NCBI RefSeq assembly: GCF_001552735.1
Contig: NZ_BCRT01000001.1
Span: 62,001 to 126,000, forward strand
Direction: 5' to 3'
DNA length: 64,000 nt
Origin: Sanguibacter suarezii NBRC 16159
GTDB taxonomy: Bacteria; Actinomycetota; Actinomycetes; Actinomycetales; Cellulomonadaceae
Positions 58,652 to 64,000 of this stretch are shown here, piece after piece; position 1 is the stretch's first letter, and every line of letters starts with the position of its first letter. The notes under the pieces were generated by a model. That model had not been told where the DNA came from and made no database searches. It saw only the letters and a list, made by a program, of their open reading frames with translations. Both the position numbers and the translations under genes were made by a program.

Positions 58652-58990
58652 ATGGCGTCATCCTCCGAGGCGGTTCTCACCCAGCTGCGCAAGGGCGTGC
58701 TGGAGTACTGCGTCCTCGCCTGCCTGCGCGGCCAGCCGTCCTACGGCCTGGCCCTCGCCTCCCGCCTCCACACCAGCCAGCTCGTCGCCAGCGAGGGCTC
58801 GGTGTACCCCCTGCTGTCCCGGCTGCGCCGCCAAGGACTGGTCGAGACGACCTGGCAGGAGTCGACCTCGGGCCCGCCTCGCCGCTACTACCAGCTCACC
58901 GATGCTGGGATCGCCTCGCTCGAAGCCTTCATCGCGACCTGGCAGCCGTTCAGTGATGCCGTCGACGCCATCCTGGAGGACGCACGATGA
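58652..58990 (+). CDS. PadR family transcriptional regulator
   Basis: A 112-residue protein with the PadR winged helix: LRKGVLEYCVLACLRGQPSYGLALASRL, then the wing VYPLLSRLRRQGLVETTW and RRYYQLTDAG. The C-terminal dimerisation helix is short, as in PadR subfamily 2 proteins. It is followed by a HAAS-domain gene in 4-bp overlap, the common partnership where PadR represses its membrane companion. The start at 58652 rather than 58469 is set by the MASSSEAVLTQLRKG opening and the leaderless spacing. Confidence 0.92.
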   Translation: MASSSEAVLTQLRKGVLEYCVLACLRGQPSYGLALASRLHTSQLVASEGSVYPLLSRLRRQGLVETTWQESTSGPPRRYYQLTDAGIASLEAFIATWQPFSDAVDAILEDAR

Positions 58991-59535
58991 ACACCTCTGC
59001 CCGCGACACGCATCCGCTGGTCGTGGCATACCTCGCCGACCTCGACCGCGCCCTGGCCGGCACCGACCCGCAGGAGCGCACCGACACCCTCGCATCGATC
59101 CGTGAGCACATCGACGAAGCCCTCGACGGCGCGGAGCAGGACACCGCCACGACCATGGCGGTGCTGGCCAGCCTCGGCCCCGTGGAGCGCATCGCCGCGA
59201 CGGCGACGCCCGCCCCGAGCTCCGCTCCCCCCACGCCTGCGGCCCACGGATCCCACCCGTGGCTCCCGGTGGTCCTGCTGAGCTGCTCGGTCGTCGCCTT
59301 CATCCTCGTCTTCGCGGTCCCGTGGGTCGCTACCACCGTCGCCGTCGCCACCCTCGTCCTGGCGATCATGGCCTTGCGCAGGGGGAGCGACCGGGCAGGG
59401 CTCCTGCGCACCAGCATCGTGCTCAGCATCGGCGCCATCGTGGTCTCCGTGCTGCTCATGGTCTTCCTGCTCGCCACCAGCTCCCCGGAGCCTGTCCCGG
59501 GCGACGTCGAGATCGTGCAGTCCAGTGCCGACTAA
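58987..59535 (+). CDS. HAAS-domain membrane protein
   Basis: A 182-residue protein. The N-terminal 75 residues are the HAAS-like helical domain (VAYLADLDRALAGTDPQERTDTLASIREHIDEAL). A Pro/Ala linker follows, then three membrane helices (WLPVVLLSCSVVAFILVF, TTVAVATLVLAIMA, IVLSIGAIVVSVLLMVFLL). HAAS domains accompany PadR regulators and two-component or ABC membrane proteins and may pass signals. ATG 58987 overlaps the padR stop. It is likely regulated with padR. Confidence 0.85.
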   Translation: MNTSARDTHPLVVAYLADLDRALAGTDPQERTDTLASIREHIDEALDGAEQDTATTMAVLASLGPVERIAATATPAPSSAPPTPAAHGSHPWLPVVLLSCSVVAFILVFAVPWVATTVAVATLVLAIMALRRGSDRAGLLRTSIVLSIGAIVVSVLLMVFLLATSSPEPVPGDVEIVQSSAD

Positions 59536-59704
59536 CCCCACGCCGGATGAGGAGCGCGCACTGCGCCACGACCTCCTCATCCTGGAGCTGCAGACCAACC
59601 CGCAGGTGCGCGCACGGCGGGGCCGGCTTCCCTGGAAGGGCGCCGACCGCTCCGCGCCGCCGGCCCAGAGCGCCACCACGGACCCAGAAGCCCCGCGGGC
59701 GTAG
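59525..59704 (+). CDS. Small hypothetical protein
   Basis: A 59-residue frame from GTG 59525, overlapping the HAAS gene by 11 bp and ending in TAG 59702-59704. The helical centre EERALRHDLLILELQTNPQVRARRGRLPWKG looks protein-like, followed by a disordered Pro/Ala tail. Codon third positions keep the strong GC bias expected of coding DNA. Function unknown; it could be the third gene of the padR unit. Confidence 0.5.
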   Translation: MPTNPTPDEERALRHDLLILELQTNPQVRARRGRLPWKGADRSAPPAQSATTDPEAPRA

Positions 59705-59727
59705 CCGACCGTGCCCCGCCGCGCCGA

Positions 59728-60414
59728 TCAGCCCCGTGGCTCCTCGCGGCGCGGCTTGACCGACGAGGGGATCTCGCTCGCGTCGATCGAGGAGAAGTCG
59801 CACGTGAACGACCCGCGGTAGCCGAACACCGGCCCGATCAGGGGATTGCTCACGGTGAGGTCGATCCGGTAGACGCCGGCGCCGTCGTCGAAGTACTCGT
59901 GCAGCTCGGCGGTGCCGCTGGCGATCATCGGGAAGGAGAAACCGAGCCGGCCCTCGTAGAACCGTTGGGCGCCCGAGCGCAGCACGAGTCCGCCCCGCTC
60001 GTCGACGGACAGGTCGAGGTCGACCGCGAGGTGCTGGTGGGTGCCCAGGTAGTCGAGCACGCGGCCGGCGGGCCGGTCGTAGACCATCGTCGCGTCGAAG
60101 CGGCTGCGACGGTTGCGTGGGAACTCGAAGGTCCGCACGAAGGTCGTCGTGTCCCGTCCGAGAGAGTCGACGTAGCAGTAGTTCTCGATGACGAAGGGCA
60201 CCTGGGTCCCCGCACGGGGCACCAGGATGTTGCGCCACGCACCGAACCACAGGAACGGCACGGTCACCGCCGCACCCCGCCAGACCTCGTCCATCACCCC
60301 GCGGCCCACGCACGCGTTCTCCCCGTCCGGGGTCAGCCCGAACCGTCGTCGCATCTGCGGGTGCAACCGGTCCAGGTCGCTGCCGAGGGCCTGGGCAAAG
60401 ACGGAGTCGGTCAT
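59728..60414 (-). CDS. DUF4166 domain protein
   Basis: A 228-residue protein: FAQALGSDLDRLHPQMRRRFG and the Gly/Val-rich GVMDEVWRGAAVTVPFLWFGAWRN define DUF4166. A lipocalin-like series of strands follows (FVIENYCYVDSLGRDTTTFVRTF, SGTAELHEYFDDGAGVYRIDLTVSNPLIG). Function unknown. Actinobacterial examples often sit near lipid- or SRPBCC-type genes, as here. Its start overlaps the upstream gene by 4 bp. Confidence 0.85.
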   Translation of the reverse strand: MTDSVFAQALGSDLDRLHPQMRRRFGLTPDGENACVGRGVMDEVWRGAAVTVPFLWFGAWRNILVPRAGTQVPFVIENYCYVDSLGRDTTTFVRTFEFPRNRRSRFDATMVYDRPAGRVLDYLGTHQHLAVDLDLSVDERGGLVLRSGAQRFYEGRLGFSFPMIASGTAELHEYFDDGAGVYRIDLTVSNPLIGPVFGYRGSFTCDFSSIDASEIPSSVKPRREEPRG

Positions 60415-61199
60415 GAGCGGGAGGCCCCCTGGTCGGGTGGTGCCGGCCGCGCACTGTGCGGCGACACGGCTTCGGTGGGTGACGGCCCCACCGCTGCGAG
60501 CGCGGCCTCGTCGACCTGGTCGGAGATCCGTGGCGGCGTGTCAGCCCGGCCCGTCGGCGGGCGTCGCAGGCAGCGCCGGGCTCGCGGGAGACGCACAGGC
60601 GCGGGCAGCAGGATCAGGGCCGCGGCGGCGGCCCAGGCGAGCGGGCCGTCGAGCAGCACCACGACGCCCGTCGCCGCACCCAGACGGACCCCATGCACGA
60701 CGACGGTCCGCGCCAGCGCGGACTGCGGGTTGACGTCGTGCTCGAGCCACAGCCGCAGCCGGTCGAAGCTCCACGCCGTCATCCACCCGATGACCGGTCG
60801 CACGAGCACCCGGTCCAGTGCTGCGCCCTGCCATCCGGGCACGTAGTCGTAGCCGGTGACGAAGCGCACCACGGCGCCGTCGGGCAGGTAGCGCCAGTAG
60901 CCGTGGCCCGAGGCGATCGGAGACAGCCGGGAGTGCGCCCGGAAACGCAGCGCGGAGGTGCACGACCCGTCCGGGCGGTGCCGTTCACCGAGGGAGATGC
61001 CGACGCCGGTGAGCGTGGCACCAGGGACGGTGCGGTTCTCGTAGCGGAACTGCTGCGGGCTCCCCGCCGGTGTGGGCAGCAGGGTGATGGAGGAGAACCG
61101 CAGGTCCCAGGAGGCGTGGGCCACCGGATCTTGGGTGGCCTCCCAGAGCGCGGGCATGGCGGCGCGGATCGGAGCCTCGACATAGATGCGCTGCGGCAT
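60411..61199 (-). CDS. SRPBCC-like protein with C-terminal hydrophobic segment
   Basis: A 262-residue protein. The first 165 residues resemble a START/SRPBCC ligand-binding fold (YVEAPIRAAMPALWEATQDPVAHASWDLRFS, GYWRYLPDGAVVRFVTGYDYVPGW). One or two hydrophobic stretches follow (GAATGVVVLLDGPLAWAAAAALILL), then a polar, Arg/Pro-rich tail. A membrane-anchored lipid-binding role with the downstream DUF4166 protein is plausible. The genes overlap by 4 bp. I assign no enzyme activity. Confidence 0.72.
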   Translation of the reverse strand: MPQRIYVEAPIRAAMPALWEATQDPVAHASWDLRFSSITLLPTPAGSPQQFRYENRTVPGATLTGVGISLGERHRPDGSCTSALRFRAHSRLSPIASGHGYWRYLPDGAVVRFVTGYDYVPGWQGAALDRVLVRPVIGWMTAWSFDRLRLWLEHDVNPQSALARTVVVHGVRLGAATGVVVLLDGPLAWAAAAALILLPAPVRLPRARRCLRRPPTGRADTPPRISDQVDEAALAAVGPSPTEAVSPHSARPAPPDQGASRS

Positions 61200-61243
61200 G
61201 GCGCGAGCGTAACCCGCGGCATCACCTCAGGCCAGGGCATGGA

Positions 61244-62170
61244 TCACCGGCTGGCGGGCCCCACCTCGTACGTGACGCTCATGGTGTGCGAGCCACCGGC
61301 CGCGACGGTCACGGCGTCGTCGAGGACGTTCGCCGTCTCGACGCACACCATGGTGGGCCACTCCTCATCTCCGATGTCGGCCATCGCGGCTGCCTTCTCC
61401 GCCCAGGGGTTCCAGACCACCGTGTCCGCGGCGTCGCCGGGGGTCACCGTGATGCTCCGCGCGCCGGGGTCGGTGACGGTCAGCGACGTCCCGCGCCGGT
61501 ACACGCGGTCGGTCACGCCGGAGAAGGTGACCGGTCCGCTCTGCAGGACCGGAGCGGCGCCGGAGGGCGCGGTCTTGTCCAGGTACCGCGCGCCGTCCAG
61601 GCCTGCGACGGTGGCCGTGCGGACATCGCTGACGGCCAGGTACGTGTGCAGGGCCTCCTCGAAGGAGAAGGTCTCCTCGCCGGTGTTGCGCACGGTGAGT
61701 GCGAGGGTCAGCGCGGCGCCCACGGTCACGGTGTACTCGGCCTCGAAGGCGAAGGACCAGTGCTCCGTTCCCGGCGCGCCGGCGACGTCGTCGTGGGTGA
61801 GAGCGAAGGTGAGGGTCACCGTGCCGGCGTCATCGGCGGCGTTGGTCAGCCGCCACGGGGTGGTGCGCGCGAAGCCGTGGGCGGGCGCGAGCCCCGGGGT
61901 GCGCCCGGCTCCGAACCACGGGAAGCAGACGGGCACTCCCCCGCGGATCGCCGCGCCGGGGCGGAACTGCGCAGCGCCGCTCAGCCAGATCACCGGGTCC
62001 CCACAGGCGGGCTGCCACGCGGTGAGGTGCGCACCTTGGAGGTACACCTCCCCCGTCGCGACGGCGGTGGCCACCCGCACCACCGGCAGGCCGCCCTCAC
62101 CGTCGGCCAGCGTCACGGACGGCGGAAGGTCGGTCGTGCGGGGCAGGTGAGGCGCAGGCGTCGAGGTCAT
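61244..62170 (-). CDS. D-hexose-6-phosphate mutarotase (aldose-1-epimerase superfamily)
   Basis: A 308-residue protein. GEVYLQGAHLTAWQP, GVPVCFPWFGAGRTPGLAPAHGFARTTPW and a C-terminal VWNPWAEKAAAMADIGDEEWPTMVCVETAN are the YeaD-type signatures. The catalytic His is in APAHGFAR and Glu in CVETAN. It equilibrates alpha and beta anomers of glucose-6-phosphate. It is monocistronic and cytosolic. Family length is matched. Confidence 0.93.
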   Translation of the reverse strand: MTSTPAPHLPRTTDLPPSVTLADGEGGLPVVRVATAVATGEVYLQGAHLTAWQPACGDPVIWLSGAAQFRPGAAIRGGVPVCFPWFGAGRTPGLAPAHGFARTTPWRLTNAADDAGTVTLTFALTHDDVAGAPGTEHWSFAFEAEYTVTVGAALTLALTVRNTGEETFSFEEALHTYLAVSDVRTATVAGLDGARYLDKTAPSGAAPVLQSGPVTFSGVTDRVYRRGTSLTVTDPGARSITVTPGDAADTVVWNPWAEKAAAMADIGDEEWPTMVCVETANVLDDAVTVAAGGSHTMSVTYEVGPASR

Positions 62171-62234
62171 CCCCCGACGCTACAGGCGCCCGGGCGGTGC
62201 CGGACGGAAGGCGCCACGGTGCCGCAGCCGGGCG

Positions 62235-63182
62235 TCAGTCCTCGAGCCCGGGAAGGTGCGGCTCGGACAGGGACAGCACCGCCCCCACGATCGCCGGCCG
62301 TTCTCGCAGCCGCTGCTCCACGGCCGCCAGCTCGCGGGCCACCTCGTTCTCGGGTGCGTTCCCGACGAGGTCGACAGACCCGATGACGAGGATCTCACCG
62401 GCGCCGACCACCTCGAGCACGAGCGACGTGACGCGCTCGACCGCCGGGTCTGCGCGCAGCTCGCGAAGCACCGCGGCCCGAGCCTCGGGGTCAGCGAGCT
62501 GGCCCACGAGGAAGCGCCGGTTGCGGTCGATCAGCACGATCGCGACGACACCCAGCAGCACCCCGACGAGGATGGACCCGACGGCGTCCGGCACGCTCGA
62601 GCCGGTGAACTCCTGCGCAGCGATGCCCGCGGCCGCGATGACCAGGCCCACGAGCGCGGCGGCGTCCTCGAAGAAGACGGCGCGGGTGGTCGCGTCGCTC
62701 GTGTCGAGGATGTGGCCGAGCAGGTCCTTGTTCCGGGCGCGCGCGGCGCGCCGCGCCTGCCGGGAGGCCTGGCGGAAGGAGACACCTTCCAGGACGAAGG
62801 CCACCGCCAGCACGACGTAGGCCACGCCGAGGTTCTCCGCCGGGTCAGGGTGCGCCAGCTCCTGGATGCCGTGGGTGATCGAGACCCCGGCACCCACCGC
62901 GAACAAGCCGATCGCCGCGAACATCGACCACACGTACACCTCCCGCCCGTACCCGAGAGGGTGCTGGGCGTCGGCGGGCTTGGCGGCGCGGCGATGGGCG
63001 ATGAAGAGGAAGATCTCGTTGCCGGCGTCGGCCCAGGAGTGGGCGGCCTCGGCGAGCATGGACGCGGCGCCGGTCACCACGGCCGCGACCGTCTTGGCGA
63101 GCGCGATGAGCAGGTTCGCCCCGAGGGCGACGATCACGGTGCGTAGGCTCTCGCCCTTCTCCGAGGGCTCGTGGGTCGTCAT
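62235..63182 (-). CDS. Cation diffusion facilitator (CDF) family transporter
   Basis: A 315-residue protein with six predicted helices. AEAAHSWADAGNEIFL provides the first metal site (HxxxD), and DATTRAVFFEDAAALVGLVI the second (E-D in place of the usual HD), a variant seen in the SLC30A9-like branch. A C-terminal cytosolic domain follows (ADPEARAAVLRELRADPAVERV). It likely exports Zn, Mn, Fe or another divalent metal against protons. The start is at ATG 63182. It is monocistronic. Confidence 0.9.
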   Translation of the reverse strand: MTTHEPSEKGESLRTVIVALGANLLIALAKTVAAVVTGAASMLAEAAHSWADAGNEIFLFIAHRRAAKPADAQHPLGYGREVYVWSMFAAIGLFAVGAGVSITHGIQELAHPDPAENLGVAYVVLAVAFVLEGVSFRQASRQARRAARARNKDLLGHILDTSDATTRAVFFEDAAALVGLVIAAAGIAAQEFTGSSVPDAVGSILVGVLLGVVAIVLIDRNRRFLVGQLADPEARAAVLRELRADPAVERVTSLVLEVVGAGEILVIGSVDLVGNAPENEVARELAAVEQRLRERPAIVGAVLSLSEPHLPGLED

Positions 63183-63272
63183 GACGCTGCCTCCATGAGC
63201 CTGGGTCGACGGCCGCCGGCCTGCCCCTCAGGCTAACTCCCGACGTCGCACTCGTGCCGGGTGAGGCTCAGA

Positions 63273-63851
63273 TCACCGCTGTCCTGACAGGACCCTCGGG
63301 CGCGGGTCGTGCTCGGTGAGGTCAACCTCGAACAGCAGGCTGTCCCGGGGACCGGCTTCGATGTTCGGGTGGACGGCGTGCGCAGGGAGCTCGGCCTTCA
63401 GCTCGAAGCCGGCGCCGCGCAGCGTCGCGGCGGAGCCGGTGTTGTCGACGTCGGTCGAGGCCCAGACCCTCGTGACGGCCGTGTCCTGAGCCAGAGCTCC
63501 CAGGACGAGGCCCAGTGCCTCGCGCATGTACCCGCGCCGCCAGTGCGCGGGCCCGAGGCAGAACCCCAGCTCCACCTCGCCACCCTCCCACCAGCACGAG
63601 AACATCCCGGCGGGCTCACCCTCCAGGTGGATGATCCACGTCTGCTCCTCGGGGTGCTGCGCGTCGTTGGCGCGGATGATCTGCTCGAGCACACCCCGCG
63701 TCTGGTCAGCAGACTCGTGGGGGTGCCAGGTCAGGTAGCGCGCCACCGCCGCGTGCGAGCACACCGCGGCGAAGAGCTGCTCGGCGTCCTCGGGGCGCGG
63801 GAGGCGCAGCTCGATGCGGGTACCGGTCAACGTCTCGGGCAGGCGTGTCAT
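63273..63851 (-). CDS. GNAT family N-acetyltransferase (RimJ/RimL-like)
   Basis: A 192-residue protein. IELRLPRPEDAEQLFAAVCSHAAVARYLTWHPH at the N-terminus, ELGFCLGPAHWRRGYMREALGLVLG as the acetyl-CoA motif and NTGSAATLRGAGFELKAEL as motif B are typical of the RimJ/RimL group. Substrate unknown. ATG 63851 is preceded by GAGGAGAG; an upstream in-frame start at 63869 lacks a ribosome site. Confidence 0.87.
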   Translation of the reverse strand: MTRLPETLTGTRIELRLPRPEDAEQLFAAVCSHAAVARYLTWHPHESADQTRGVLEQIIRANDAQHPEEQTWIIHLEGEPAGMFSCWWEGGEVELGFCLGPAHWRRGYMREALGLVLGALAQDTAVTRVWASTDVDNTGSAATLRGAGFELKAELPAHAVHPNIEAGPRDSLLFEVDLTEHDPRPRVLSGQR

Positions 63852-63877
63852 CAGCGGTGCTCTCCTCATCGGGAACG

Positions 63878-63923
63878 GACGGCGGGCGGCGCGCAGACTC
63901 TCGTCCGCGCACCGCCCGCCGTC
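63878..63923 (-). terminator. Hairpin terminator of the right-edge gene
   Basis: 12-bp perfect stem GACGGCGGGCGG/CCGCCCGCCGTC with a 22-nt loop that can pair further (GCGCG/CGCGC). It begins 17 bp beyond the stop at 63941. Confidence 0.7.
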
Positions 63924-63940
63924 GTCGGGGTCTGTCCAGG

Positions 63941-64000
63941 TCAGCCGAAGATGGCCGGCAGCGTGGCGGTGTGGACCTCGCGGGCCTCGTCCAGCGGCAG
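63941..64000 (-). CDS. C-terminal end of an unidentified protein (partial)
   Basis: Only 19 residues are in the window: LPLDEAREVHTATLPAIFG then TGA. This is too short to assign a family. The reading frame is chosen because it is the only one open to the edge that ends just before the strong hairpin. Confidence 0.45.
   Translation of the reverse strand: MPLDEAREVHTATLPAIFG

Overview
The window is high-GC DNA (about 70 % G+C by eye) from an actinobacterium, most likely a member of the Micrococcales in or near the Cellulomonas/Oerskovia/Sanguibacter group. The evidence is a BldC-type regulator, a DUF3073 protein, a purF-purM operon beside them, a DUF3618/Holin-X pair, and many starts (GTG or ATG) that sit 6-7 nt downstream of a TANNNT box, as expected for leaderless actinobacterial transcripts. 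The genus is an inference.

Layout. 0-11 kb is chromosomal core: a TerC-like DUF475 protein and TerD, a lipoprotein, galE, a zincin-like metallopeptidase, three tRNA genes (Glu, Asp, Phe), the Holin-X/DUF3618 pair, bldC, DUF3073 and purFM. 11-15 kb holds a complete sulfate ABC transporter operon (binding protein, cysT, cysW, cysA). 15.6-20.4 kb is one 1583-residue secreted protein joining an ExeM/NucH-type nuclease to a 5'-nucleotidase. 20-27 kb carries a DUF6891 protein, an SCP-like protein, an RNB ribonuclease, NADP-glutamate dehydrogenase and two flavin reductases. 27.3-38.4 kb is a twelve-gene minus-strand cluster for urea use: urea uptake (urtABCDE), urease (ureABC), maturation (ureFGD) and a NikMN nickel permease. 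Neighbouring genes mostly overlap by 1-8 bp. A GlnR-like box array lies upstream of urtA, and gdhA nearby fits a nitrogen theme.

38.6-43.6 kb contains small metabolic genes and two paralogous GNAT acetyltransferases. From about 43.6 to 52.0 kb composition changes abruptly: G+C is visibly lower and ATA, TTA and AGA codons appear. This accessory island holds two two-gene modules that look like conflict (defence or toxin-antitoxin) systems. One is a GNAT-PIN-unknown fusion translationally coupled to an ASCH protein. The other is a DUF262 protein followed 5 bp later by an RX4H HEPN protein. Between them an intact IS21-family element sits inside a decayed IS481-family transposase, with a 5-bp target duplication still visible. 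No integrase or tRNA attachment site is seen.

The right edge of the island shows damage: a DsrE-like gene of doubtful 5' end and a crcB copy with a frameshift and an internal deletion, next to an intact crcB. 53-64 kb returns to core composition: a zinc-type macrodomain hydrolase, DinB, an MBL-like protein, several GNATs, a His-rich methyltransferase divergent from an XRE-cupin regulator, a secreted small protein, a PadR/HAAS pair with a perfect operator palindrome on its -10 box, a DUF4166 pair, a hexose-6-phosphate mutarotase and a CDF metal transporter.
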